Of a stretch of 29,958 nucleotides of DNA, positions 22,621-29,958 are shown piece after piece; the stretch's first letter is position 1; each line of letters opens with the position of its first letter. The notes below the pieces were generated by a model. The model worked only from the letters and a program-made list of their open reading frames with translations. It ran no database searches and was not told the origin of the DNA. Source of the DNA: Lachnospiraceae bacterium (lineage in GTDB: Bacteria > Bacillota > Clostridia > Lachnospirales > Lachnospiraceae). The stretch is from NCBI GenBank assembly GCA_015258095.1, contig JABZIV010000026.1:1-29958 (forward strand), in the 5' to 3' direction. A program made the position numbers and the translations under genes.

Positions 22621-22929
22621 ATGGAGAAGTCAAAAACGCTGAATTTAAGGGTTAACCCTGTCTTGAAAAAAGACGCAGAGGAAGTACTGAGTAAATTAGG
22701 ATTGCCTATGTCTACGGCTATTGATTTGTTCTTACATCAGGTCGTTCTTACCGGTGGGATTCCTTTTTCTGTAAGTTTGTCAAACTCTGTTGAAAAGATG
22801 GCCATTTTTAATATGACGGAAGAAGAGTTTCATGCAAAGTTAAAACGAGGTTATGCAGACTACGAGGAAGGAAAAGTGCAGAATGCCGAGAAGGCATTTG
22901 CAAAGTTTCGGGAGAGTCATAGTTCATGA
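22621..22929 (+). CDS. RelB/DinJ family antitoxin
   Basis: The 102-residue protein starts with a ribbon-helix-helix DNA-binding domain (KTLNLRVNPVLKKDAEEVLSKLGLPMSTAIDLFLHQVV), typical of RelB/DinJ antitoxins. A C-terminal tail rich in charged residues should wrap the toxin. AAGGAGATTCATTTT precedes the ATG. It overlaps the toxin gene by 4 bp (ATGA). Autoregulation through the palindrome in its promoter is likely. Proteases of the Lon class commonly degrade such antitoxins, and lon is the next operon. Confidence 0.92.
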   Translation: MEKSKTLNLRVNPVLKKDAEEVLSKLGLPMSTAIDLFLHQVVLTGGIPFSVSLSNSVEKMAIFNMTEEEFHAKLKRGYADYEEGKVQNAEKAFAKFRESHSS

Positions 22930-23252
22930 AAAGCTATGCTGTGCAGATTACAGAAGAAGCGCTTTCCGATATGGAGGCGCTTTATTCCTATATAGCGGTA
23001 CGATTGAAAGCTCCGGAGAATGCGATGAAGCAGTATAACCGTATTGCAGATGCTATTGTATCGCTTAAACAATTCCCGGATCGATTTGCTTGTGTCGAAT
23101 TGGAACCGGAATATTCTATGGGCATTCATAGAATGTTGGTAGATCATTTTGTGGTATTTTATGTTATCGATAATGATACGGTTACCGTTACGGATGTCTT
23201 ATATGGCGCATCTGATACGCATTATAGATGGAAAGAGAGACATCTTTCTTAA
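22926..23252 (+). CDS. RelE/ParE superfamily toxin
   Basis: The 108-residue protein has the RelE/ParE pattern: YAVQITEEALSDMEALYSYIAV, then AIVSLKQFPDRF, RMLVDHFVVFYVIDNDTVTVTDVLYG. Family members either cut mRNA on the ribosome (RelE) or poison gyrase (ParE). The sequence does not settle which. It is translationally coupled to the antitoxin. The right-hand 58-bp repeat starts 24 bp after its stop. Confidence 0.9.
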   Translation: MKSYAVQITEEALSDMEALYSYIAVRLKAPENAMKQYNRIADAIVSLKQFPDRFACVELEPEYSMGIHRMLVDHFVVFYVIDNDTVTVTDVLYGASDTHYRWKERHLS

Positions 23253-23275
23253 GAAGTTCCTCTTACGCTTTCTTT

Positions 23276-23333
23276 GATTATTCCAATAAATTAACAATTT
23301 CTAAACAGCTTGACAGTGAAAACGGCGGGTGAT
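23276..23333. repeat. 58-bp direct repeat, copy 2 (functional lon promoter)
   Basis: It is identical to 22478-22535 and continues into the complete lon promoter. Confidence 0.96.
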
Positions 23334-23338
23334 AATCT
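23310..23338 (+). promoter_or_regulatory. lon promoter
   Basis: TTGACA (23310-23315), 17 bases, TAATCT (23333-23338), then the CIRCE-like element at the start of the transcript. Confidence 0.8.
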
Positions 23339-23349
23339 GTATCGGTAGA

Positions 23350-23376
23350 TTAGCACTCGATTATTTTGATTGCTAA
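23350..23376 (+). promoter_or_regulatory. CIRCE-like operator (HrcA site) before lon
   Basis: TTAGCACTC, nine bases, GATTGCTAA differs from the CIRCE consensus TTAGCACTC-N9-GAGTGCTAA at one position. It overlaps the region just after the transcription start. This predicts heat-shock control of lon by HrcA. Confidence 0.85.
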
Positions 23377-23401
23377 CAAACTAAAAAGGATGAGGTTTAC
23401 A

Positions 23402-25984
23402 ATGAAAAATTTAGTGGACGCACTAAAAGAAATCATAAGCGAGTTACAAGGAAAAGAGGGAAAGAAAGGCACTGAGAAGCAGCCTCGTATTTCCGCTATT
23501 TCGAGACCCATACCGAAGGAGCAGGAGGAGCAGAAGACGGATCAGTCGATTTCATCCGAGAAGGAAAGCGGAGCCTCCGACCCCATTTCCCGCGCAGGGA
23601 AGGTGGAGGATGCCGTTGGTCTATTTTCCGGAAAAGATGGGAAGGGTGATGTCCGGGAAGACATACAAGGAGGGCATATTATGAGAGTAGTTCCAACCTA
23701 TAACATGGTTGTTTTACCGAATGCACAGATTTATTTTCAAATGGAGCATTTTAGAACCTTGGCAGGGAAGACAGTGGGAGAGGGCGACAAGATCCTCCTT
23801 GCTGTTTTACATAAGAACGAATTGAACACGCAGTCTCTTACGAAAGAAGAGCTGTATCCCATTGCAGTGGAAGGGGTTGTCAAGGAAATCAGCAAGGACG
23901 GCTATTGCATGGTAGAGACAGGAAGCCGTATGCGGATTCTTGCGCTTTCGCAGAAAGAAGGTGAGCCGCTTCTTCTGGAGACGGAGACCGTCTACGATGT
24001 GGATGATCTGGACCGGACGGACGCGGAGAAGAAACTGCTGGAGATCAAAAAAGAGTTGAAAGAACTGGCGTCTCGCCTGCGTGGAGGACAGTTCCTGGAG
24101 GGGATGATCGAGAGTCATAAGTCCATTCAGGAAGTGGCATGTATCTTATCTCCGATGCTCAGTCTCAACAATGAGGAGCGCTACAATGTCCTTCAGGAAG
24201 ACAGGCTTTCCGTGCGAACGAAGATGCTCGAGCAGATTATCTATGAATATATCGAAGTGACGAAGGTGACGACGGATGCGCGTACACAGCAGCAGGAAGA
24301 CTATCAGAAGCTCTATAAAGAGCAGGCGTTGCAGAAGCAGATTGATTATCTTCAAAAAGAGCTGGATGAAATGCATCCGGAGAAAGTCTCCGACTTACGG
24401 AAGTTTGAACTTCGGATTGCAGAGTCCGGTATGAATGAGACCGCGAAGAAAGAAGCGACAAAGATTCTGAATCGTTTGAAAAATGAGGGGATGAACGGGC
24501 AGGAAGCAGGAATGCTCTATGATTATCTGGATTTTCTGACCGGCCTCTCCTGGAAGAAGGAAGAACAGAAGGAGATCGACTTAGACGAGGCGGAGAAGAT
24601 TCTTTCCGAGGACCACTTCGGTTTAAAGAAGGTAAAAGAGAGAATGATTCAGCAGATTGCTGTCATGAACTTGAAGAAACAGCAATCCGGCTCGATTCTT
24701 CTCTTTGTCGGTGCGCCGGGTACCGGTAAAACAAGTATCGGAAAGAGCATCGCAAAAGCGCTCGGCAGGGAGTATGTACGGGTCAGTCTCGGCGGTGTGC
24801 GGGATGAAGCGGATATCCGCGGGCATAGAAGAACCTATCTCGGGGCGATGCCCGGTCGAATTATGGACGGGATTCAGAAAGCCGGTGTTTCGAATCCGGT
24901 CATGGTGCTGGACGAAGTCGATAAGCTCTCTTCTTCCTACAATGGAGATCCGGCGGCGGCTCTTCTGGAAGTACTGGATCCGGAGCAGAACAATACCTTC
25001 ACCGACCATTACATGGACGTCCCCTATGACCTTTCCGATGTCCTGTTCATCTGTACGGCAAATTCTCTGGATACGATTCCCGCACCGCTTTTAAATCGTA
25101 TGGAAGTGATTCAGTATCAGGGCTATACACCGACCGAGAAGTTTGAGATTGCGAAGCGGCATCTCCTTCGGAAGGCGCTGAAAGGGGTCGGTTTACAGCC
25201 GGAAAATGTAGAAATCAGCGATGAGGCATTACAGACCATCATTTCCGACTACACAAGAGAAGCCGGTGTAAGAGGGTTGAAGAAACGTTTGGATACCCTT
25301 TGCCGTATTGCCGCCGTGCAGCTTGTGAAAGGAAAAGCCGAGAAGATTACGGTTGGCAAGGACGATTTACGGGAATATCTCGATATGAATCCGCTTCATC
25401 ACAGAGAAGTGAAGGAAGAGGGAAAGCCGGGTATCGTCACCGGACTCGCTTGGACAGCAGTCGGCGGAGAAATTCTTTATATTGAAACCATGTTTACGAA
25501 GGGCGAAGGCAAGCTCACCATCACCGGTCAGCTCGGTGACGTGATGAAGGAGTCCGCCCAGATTGCGATTAGCCTCGTGAAGTCGATGTTTCCGGATAAG
25601 GCAAAGCGCTTTAAAGAAAATGACCTGCACATCCATGTCCCGGACGGTGCCACACCGAAAGACGGTCCTTCTGCGGGAATCACTTTGACGATTGCTCTTG
25701 CCTCGCTTGTCACCGGACAGGCCGTTAGCCCCCGCATCGCCATGACAGGCGAAGTATCCCTGGAAGGCTTGGTGAATCCGATTGGCGGTCTTCCGGAGAA
25801 ACTCATGGCGGCGGAGCGCGCCGGAGTGAAGACGGTTCTGATTCCGAGTGCAAATGAGGATGACCTTCGTGATGTTGCCGAGGAAGTGAAGGAGAAATTA
25901 CAGATTCTACCGGTGAAATCGGTGGAAGAGGCCCTGGAACTCTGTGAAATCCGTTATGTGAAACCGGGAGTAGAGGCGGTGTAA
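23402..25984 (+). CDS. lon: ATP-dependent Lon protease, with N-terminal extension
   Basis: Lon degrades misfolded and regulatory proteins in the cytoplasm. The product from 23402 is 860 residues; counted from the canonical MRVVPTYNMVVLP start (ATG 23681), it is 767, the usual length. In that shorter numbering, Walker A GAPGTGKT is at 344-351 and Walker B VMVLDEVDK follows. The catalytic serine is S664 (PKDGPSAG) and the lysine K707 (GGLPEKLMAAERAG). Both starts have ribosome binding sites: GAGG for 23402 and a better AGGAGG for 23681. The extra 93 residues are charged and low-complexity but stay open in frame. A TTG further up (23366) lies inside the CIRCE-like site and is rejected. Lon is a plausible regulator of the antitoxins encoded just upstream. 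Confidence 0.95.
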   Translation: MKNLVDALKEIISELQGKEGKKGTEKQPRISAISRPIPKEQEEQKTDQSISSEKESGASDPISRAGKVEDAVGLFSGKDGKGDVREDIQGGHIMRVVPTYNMVVLPNAQIYFQMEHFRTLAGKTVGEGDKILLAVLHKNELNTQSLTKEELYPIAVEGVVKEISKDGYCMVETGSRMRILALSQKEGEPLLLETETVYDVDDLDRTDAEKKLLEIKKELKELASRLRGGQFLEGMIESHKSIQEVACILSPMLSLNNEERYNVLQEDRLSVRTKMLEQIIYEYIEVTKVTTDARTQQQEDYQKLYKEQALQKQIDYLQKELDEMHPEKVSDLRKFELRIAESGMNETAKKEATKILNRLKNEGMNGQEAGMLYDYLDFLTGLSWKKEEQKEIDLDEAEKILSEDHFGLKKVKERMIQQIAVMNLKKQQSGSILLFVGAPGTGKTSIGKSIAKALGREYVRVSLGGVRDEADIRGHRRTYLGAMPGRIMDGIQKAGVSNPVMVLDEVDKLSSSYNGDPAAALLEVLDPEQNNTFTDHYMDVPYDLSDVLFICTANSLDTIPAPLLNRMEVIQYQGYTPTEKFEIAKRHLLRKALKGVGLQPENVEISDEALQTIISDYTREAGVRGLKKRLDTLCRIAAVQLVKGKAEKITVGKDDLREYLDMNPLHHREVKEEGKPGIVTGLAWTAVGGEILYIETMFTKGEGKLTITGQLGDVMKESAQIAISLVKSMFPDKAKRFKENDLHIHVPDGATPKDGPSAGITLTIALASLVTGQAVSPRIAMTGEVSLEGLVNPIGGLPEKLMAAERAGVKTVLIPSANEDDLRDVAEEVKEKLQILPVKSVEEALELCEIRYVKPGVEAV

Positions 25985-26066
25985 TGCTACAGAGTAGAGG
26001 AAGTATAACCCCTATAGTGGAGGAATCGCACTTCCCACAGAGAGGAAGCGATATGCCTCTCTCTTC

Positions 26067-26095
26067 TTGACAGTGTATACGGCAAGTTTTATATT
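26067..26095 (+). promoter_or_regulatory. pyrG promoter
   Basis: TTGACA (26067-26072), 17 bases, TATATT (26090-26095). It lies upstream of the hairpin at 26108-26146, so the transcript must cross that hairpin to reach pyrG. Confidence 0.8.
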
Positions 26096-26107
26096 ATTAC
26101 ATCGTAA

Positions 26108-26146
26108 AAAAACGGCACTTTGAAGTTTTTTCGAAGTGCCGTTTTT
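26108..26146 (+). terminator. Intrinsic terminator in the pyrG leader (probable attenuator)
   Basis: AAAAACGGCACTT (26108-26120) and AAGTGCCGTTTTT (26134-26146) pair over 13 bp. Four more pairs form inside, with a T-tract tail. It can also end lon transcripts. Between promoter and gene it fits attenuation of pyrG, as known in Bacillus. Confidence 0.85.
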
Positions 26147-26166
26147 GTGAATGAGGGGGTGCGAAG

Positions 26167-27783
26167 ATGGTAAAGTATGTTTTTGTAACCGGCGGTGTAG
26201 TTTCAGGCCTCGGAAAGGGGATTACGGCTGCCTCTCTTGGCAGGCTCTTAAAGGATAGGGGATATTCTGTAAAGATGCAGAAATTTGACCCCTACATCAA
26301 CATGGACCCCGGAACGATGAACCCGATTCAACACGGGGAAGTTTTTGTCACGGATGACGGAACGGAGACGGACCTGGATCTCGGACACTATGAGCGTTTT
26401 ATCAATGAAAGTCTGGATAAGCACTCGAATGTCACCACCGGAAAAATCTATTGGACCGTTCTCAATAAGGAACGGCACGGCGATTACGGCGGGGGTACGG
26501 TGCAGGTCATTCCGCATATTACGGATGAAATCAAGAGCCGTATTTATAGAGAAAAAGAAGAGCGGGCGGACAAAACCACTGTCGCCATCATCGAGGTCGG
26601 CGGTACTGTAGGAGACATCGAAAGCCAGCCTTTCCTTGAAGCAATTCGTCAGTTTCAGGCGGAGGTAGGACGGGAAAATGCTGCTGTCATCCAAGTCACT
26701 TTAATTCCATACATCAAGGCATCCGGAGAGTTGAAAACGAAGCCGGCTCAGATGAGCGTGAAATCGCTCCAGAGCATGGGACTCTGGCCCGATGTTCTTG
26801 TCTGCCGAGCAGACTATCCGATTGATGATGCTATTCGGGAGAAACTCGCGCTTTTCTGCAATGTGAAAAAAGAGCGGATTATCCAGAACCTGGATGCAGA
26901 TTCCCTGTATGACGTACCGCTTATGCTGGAGAAAGAAAACCTGGCAAAGGCAGTGTGTGAAGCTCTTCGGCTTCCCTGTCCGGAGCCGAAACTCGACGTT
27001 TGGCGCGCGATGGTGGATCGTTTTCATAAAAAGAAGCATCATGTGACGATTGCGCTGGTCGGAAAATACGTGACGCTTCATGACGCTTACTTAAGCGTTG
27101 CGGAGAGTTTGCATCACGGAGGGATTGCCAATGAAGCGGAGGTAGAGATTCTCTGGGTTGATTCGGAAAAGCTGAATCCCGAGTCTATTGAGAGCTATCT
27201 CCATGATGCCGACGGCATTCTTATTCCCGGCGGGTTCGGAAACCGCGGTATCGAGGGGAAGATTCTGGCTGTTCAATATGCCCGGGAGAAGGGAATTCCC
27301 TACCTCGGCATTTGCCTCGGTATGCAGGTTGCCATGATTGAATTTGCCCGCTCCGTGCTGCACATGCAGGATGCGTCCAGTACGGAATTCAACAAAGAGA
27401 GCCATTACCCCGTGATTCACCTGATGGAAGAGCAGGAAGGGGTAGAAAATATCGGCGGTACCATGCGCCTTGGCGCTTATCCTTGCACGTTGAAGGAAGG
27501 CAGCCTCGCGGAGCGTCTCTATGGAAAGAGGGAAATCTCGGAACGGCACAGACATCGCTATGAAGTAAACAACAGCTACTTAAAGGATTTTGAAGCGCAG
27601 GGCATGATTGCCTCCGGCAAGTCCCCGGACGGCAGAATCGTAGAGATGGTGGAGCTGGTGAATCATCCCTTCTTTATCGCAACCCAGGCGCACCCCGAAT
27701 TCAAGTCCCGCCCCGACGTTCCGCATCCCCTCTTTAAAGGGCTTGTGGAAGCTGCGCTCCGGTATCAGGAGGAGAGAGAGTAG
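26167..27783 (+). CDS. pyrG: CTP synthase
   Basis: The 538-residue enzyme converts UTP to CTP using ATP and glutamine, the last step of pyrimidine nucleotide synthesis. The synthetase domain (about 1-270) opens with KYVFVTGGVVSGLGKGITAASLG and has KFDPYINMDPGTMNP. The glutaminase domain has the nucleophile C383 in GICLGMQ, with H509 and E511 in QAHPEFKSRP. GAGGGGGTGCGAAG precedes the ATG. The preceding promoter and terminator suggest control by nucleotide supply. Length and motifs are complete. Confidence 0.97.
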   Translation: MVKYVFVTGGVVSGLGKGITAASLGRLLKDRGYSVKMQKFDPYINMDPGTMNPIQHGEVFVTDDGTETDLDLGHYERFINESLDKHSNVTTGKIYWTVLNKERHGDYGGGTVQVIPHITDEIKSRIYREKEERADKTTVAIIEVGGTVGDIESQPFLEAIRQFQAEVGRENAAVIQVTLIPYIKASGELKTKPAQMSVKSLQSMGLWPDVLVCRADYPIDDAIREKLALFCNVKKERIIQNLDADSLYDVPLMLEKENLAKAVCEALRLPCPEPKLDVWRAMVDRFHKKKHHVTIALVGKYVTLHDAYLSVAESLHHGGIANEAEVEILWVDSEKLNPESIESYLHDADGILIPGGFGNRGIEGKILAVQYAREKGIPYLGICLGMQVAMIEFARSVLHMQDASSTEFNKESHYPVIHLMEEQEGVENIGGTMRLGAYPCTLKEGSLAERLYGKREISERHRHRYEVNNSYLKDFEAQGMIASGKSPDGRIVEMVELVNHPFFIATQAHPEFKSRPDVPHPLFKGLVEAALRYQEERE

Positions 27784-27806
27784 GGGAGGAGAAGAAATAA
27801 TATAAT

Positions 27807-27899
27807 AAAAAAGAGAGAAGTGTAGATGTACCGACCTCCAAATCGTTGGATTTTGATTTAACTTTTAGGAGGCAGTATAGAGGCTGCTCTCTTTTTTTT
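27807..27899 (+). terminator. Structured terminator-like RNA element after pyrG
   Basis: AAAAAAGAGAG (27807-27817) pairs perfectly with CTCTCTTTTTT (27887-27897), closing a 69-nt interior. Inside, CCTCC (27835-27839) pairs with GGAGG (27868-27872) and AAATC with GATTT. A T8 tract ends it. A TATAAT sits at 27801-27806 without a -35 box. It ends pyrG transcripts; an independent small RNA or a regulated leader is possible but not recognised. Confidence 0.65.
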
Positions 27900-28158
27900 G
27901 TTTGGAAAAGTGATTGAAGTGAAAACTGAATTTTATAATAAAATCAATAAAAAAATAATTGTGTCAAAATGAGACAATCGTCATGTGCCATTAGTTTATA
28001 TTATGATAATTATCCAAAATATATCCATATATAAGTGACAAACTTAGTGATTATGCATTAAAGATATAGAGTTTTTCCTTGTTTCAGAATAAACTATAGG
28101 TATCAAAGAAGGGAAATAGAAGAATTTCCCAAAACGACAATTCTCAGGAGGTGTATGA
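27900..28158. other. AT-rich intergenic region before the liv-type operon
   Basis: No gene is seen. It holds a palindrome ATTTTAT-A-ATAAAAT (27930-27944) and an imperfect inverted repeat ATTGTGTC/GAGACAAT (27958-27978), either of which could be an operator. No promoter with two good boxes was found. The AGGAGGTGTATGA ribosome binding site of the next gene is at the right end. Confidence 0.5.
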
Positions 28159-29298
28159 ATGAAAAAAAGAATTTTGTTGTGTGGCTTGCTTGGTATGGCG
28201 CTTCTTAGTGCCTGCGGCGGGGCAAAGTCTGAAAAGAATGATGCAAAAGCAAGTGGAGATAAGATTCAGATTGCTGTTTGCGGACCGATGACAGGAGACA
28301 ATTCGGAATATGGAATCGGATTTTATAACGCGGCAAACTTACAGGCTAAGGAATGGAATGATAAAGGCGGCGTTTTAGGAAAACAGATTGAGATTGTACA
28401 GTATGATGATAAAAATACTGCTGAAGAGGCAACGACTATAGCACAGAAGATTATTTCCGATAAAAAGGTTGTCGGAGTTATTGGTCATTTCTCTTCCGGA
28501 GTTTGCATGACAGCGGCTCCTATTTATCAGGAAAACAAGGTCATTGAAATTTCTCCGTCCGCATCTCACCCGGATTATTCCGGAATTGGAGACTATATTT
28601 TTAGAAATAATACCATCATTTCTAAAGAGGCGGCAGCAAGTATCGATATCGCTGTAAATGATCTGGGAAAGAAAAAAGTAGGGATTATCAGCATTATGAC
28701 GGACTGGGGCACGAATACTTCTTCCATCATTAAAGAATTAATCGAAAAGACGGACGCAAAGGTTGTTGCGCATGAAGAAGTAATGGAAGGCTCTGATGAT
28801 TATACACCGGCAATCACAAAGCTTAACGAAGCCGGTGCAGATGTGGTCATCTGCTGTGGAATGTACAATTTAGTTGCTCCCGTAGCAAAGCAGTATAAGC
28901 AAATTAATCCTGATATCAGTATAGTTGGATTCTCCAATGCCTATAGTCAACAGTTGATTGAACTCGGCGGACAGGCTGTGGAAGGAGTTTGTTTCCCGGT
29001 TATTTTCTTCTCCGAGTCTGATGATCCGAATGTGAAATCTTATGTTGAAGCATATAAGGCAGCTTATGGAAATGCACCTTCTGCACTAACATCACAGGCT
29101 TATGACTCTGTTGGTATTCTATTAACGGCGATTAAGGATGCCAATACTACAGATTCTGAGAAGGTGAAAGACCAACTTTATAAAGAAAAGTATCAAGGTG
29201 TTACCGGAGAAATCAAATTTGATGAAAAAGGTGATGTAGATAAGCAATTTGTTAAAGTTACCATTAAAGATGGAAAGTTTGTAAAAATGGATAAGTAA
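28159..29298 (+). CDS. Branched-chain amino acid type ABC transporter substrate-binding lipoprotein
   Basis: The 379-residue protein begins with a lipoprotein signal peptide and the lipobox LLSAC, so C19 should be lipidated and the protein anchored outside the membrane. The mature part is a type I periplasmic-binding fold of the LivJ class, with IQIAVCGPMTGDNSEYGIGFYNAANLQAKEWNDKGGVLGKQIEIVQYDD at its start. It is followed by a LivH-like permease gene, so import of leucine/isoleucine/valine or a related small amide or amino acid is expected. The ligand is not fixed by the sequence. Confidence 0.9.
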   Translation: MKKRILLCGLLGMALLSACGGAKSEKNDAKASGDKIQIAVCGPMTGDNSEYGIGFYNAANLQAKEWNDKGGVLGKQIEIVQYDDKNTAEEATTIAQKIISDKKVVGVIGHFSSGVCMTAAPIYQENKVIEISPSASHPDYSGIGDYIFRNNTIISKEAAASIDIAVNDLGKKKVGIISIMTDWGTNTSSIIKELIEKTDAKVVAHEEVMEGSDDYTPAITKLNEAGADVVICCGMYNLVAPVAKQYKQINPDISIVGFSNAYSQQLIELGGQAVEGVCFPVIFFSESDDPNVKSYVEAYKAAYGNAPSALTSQAYDSVGILLTAIKDANTTDSEKVKDQLYKEKYQGVTGEIKFDEKGDVDKQFVKVTIKDGKFVKMDK

Positions 29299-29387
29299 AC
29301 TACAAAAGAGTACTACAAAATCAGTTTATGCTACTTGTCTGGACTGAGACATCATGTGCTTCGAAAATGTTACAGGTTGATATTGGA

Positions 29388-29421
29388 AAGGATGGGAAGA
29401 TATAAGTTCCTTCCCATCCTT
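29388..29421 (+). other. Strong hairpin between binding protein and permease genes
   Basis: AAGGATGGGAAG (29388-29399) and CTTCCCATCCTT (29410-29421) pair over 12 bp with a 10-base loop. An A-rich tract follows instead of T, so it probably protects or partly separates the binding-protein mRNA rather than terminating fully. It is consistent with higher expression of the binding protein than of the permease. Confidence 0.75.
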
Positions 29422-29459
29422 ATAAAAAAGTTTTAAGTAAATTGAAAGCAGGAGTAAGT

Positions 29460-29958
29460 ATGGTCACACAGCAAATAATTAATGGTTTAGCATTGGGCAT
29501 GGGGTATGCACTTATTGCTGTAGGATATTCTTTAGTTTTCGGAATTCTCCGATTGGTTAATTTCTCTCACGGTGCAGTATATGCTTTTGGTGCGGAATCG
29601 GCGATGCTACTTATTGGAATGCACTTTGGCGTAGTTCCCGGGATTATAGCGGCAATGTTGTTAACTGGTGTGCTGGGGATTGTTATTGATAAAGTAGCGC
29701 TAGAGCCATTGAGAAAGAAAAAATCACCGCCCATTGCATCTCTTATCACCACAATCGGTATTTCCAACATCATAACAAATTTGTTAATCATTTTTTTGGG
29801 CTCGGAAAAAAGAAATTTCCCTTCCATATTTGGAGATGGAACCATCATGATTGGAAAATTTCCCATTGCTCATACGCAGATTATGATGTTCCTTGTCTCC
29901 GTTCTTCTTATGGCGATTCTTATGATTATTGTCTTTAAAACCAAAATCGGATTAGCGA
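29460..29958 (+). CDS. LivH-like branched-chain amino acid ABC permease (partial)
   Basis: The first 166 residues run off the window. The start MVTQQIINGLALGMGYALIAVGYSLVFG, then RLVNFSHGAVYAFGAES and LITTIGISNIITNL, match the LivH family of inner-membrane permeases. Several hydrophobic segments are visible. GGAGTAAGT precedes the ATG. It lies 161 bp after the binding-protein gene, with a 12-bp hairpin between. LivM, LivG and LivF homologues would be expected beyond the right edge. Confidence 0.9.
   Translation, partial: MVTQQIINGLALGMGYALIAVGYSLVFGILRLVNFSHGAVYAFGAESAMLLIGMHFGVVPGIIAAMLLTGVLGIVIDKVALEPLRKKKSPPIASLITTIGISNIITNLLIIFLGSEKRNFPSIFGDGTIMIGKFPIAHTQIMMFLVSVLLMAILMIIVFKTKIGLA

Noticed and set aside
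23366..23401. TTG start for Lon at 23366
   Set aside because: It falls within the CIRCE-like site and has no RBS; ATG 23402 or 23681 is better.
27930..27944. CodY box before the liv-type genes
   Set aside because: The palindrome ATTTTAT-A-ATAAAAT matches the CodY consensus only partly and such AT-rich palindromes arise by chance; kept only as a note.

Overview
The window looks like a chromosomal segment of a low-to-mid GC, strictly anaerobic Firmicute. The best fit is a Lachnospiraceae-type Clostridium relative, but the genus cannot be fixed from this sequence alone. Support comes from near-consensus sigma-A promoters (TTGACA-17-TATAAT type), strong AGGAGG ribosome binding sites, occasional TTG starts and CCA-less tRNA genes. 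The [FeFe]-hydrogenase maturases, a 2-hydroxyacyl-CoA-dehydratase-type iron-sulfur protein with its ATPase activator, and a CIRCE-like site add to this.

Layout. 1-2600 (minus strand): an N-acetylhexosamine-kinase-like gene, an IspD/TarI-like cytidylyltransferase and an RpiB-like isomerase, probably a sugar-phosphate/nucleotide-sugar operon that continues past the left edge. 2758-5063: a double-cubane-cluster-type protein and its activator, with a convergent glutaredoxin-like gene. 5163-9485: prfA, a membrane-anchored GH18 protein and Sua5, reading in one direction. 9511-10510: a type III toxin-antitoxin (TA) module with ToxN/AbiQ-like toxin, intrinsic terminator, two RNA antitoxin repeats and promoter, sitting at the 3' end of sua5 and bracketed by a duplicated piece of sua5. 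10630-11454: a GNAT acetyltransferase. 11730-16293: the TM1266-like regulator, hydE, hydG and hydF. 16452-19576: an SbcD/SbcC-like (YhaO/YhaN-like) pair. 19860-21338: an aldehyde dehydrogenase. 21367-21728: tRNA-Leu(UAA) and tRNA-Ser(CGA). 21732-23333: hicAB and a RelB/DinJ-RelE/ParE pair, wedged between the tRNA-Ser terminator and lon among duplicated pieces of both flanks. 23310-27783: lon and pyrG. 28159 to the end: a branched-chain amino-acid type ABC binding protein and the start of its LivH permease.

The main result is the way the three TA modules sit. The type III module has a 38/39-bp direct repeat of the sua5 3' end on both sides; the far copy is an orphan C-terminal tail that is still in frame and ends two codons later. 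The two type II modules lie in consecutive units. Each unit starts with the same 14 bp from the tRNA-Ser terminator and ends with an identical 58-bp stretch carrying the -35 box of the lon promoter. No integrase or transposase is visible. The sequence suggests cassette-like or duplication-driven TA acquisition at gene ends, which could be tested by comparison with related genomes.

Other regulatory points are a CIRCE-like operator before lon, a possible second start inside lon, a promoter-terminator-pyrG arrangement that looks like an attenuator, a large nested inverted repeat between hydG and hydF, and a structured terminator-like element after pyrG.
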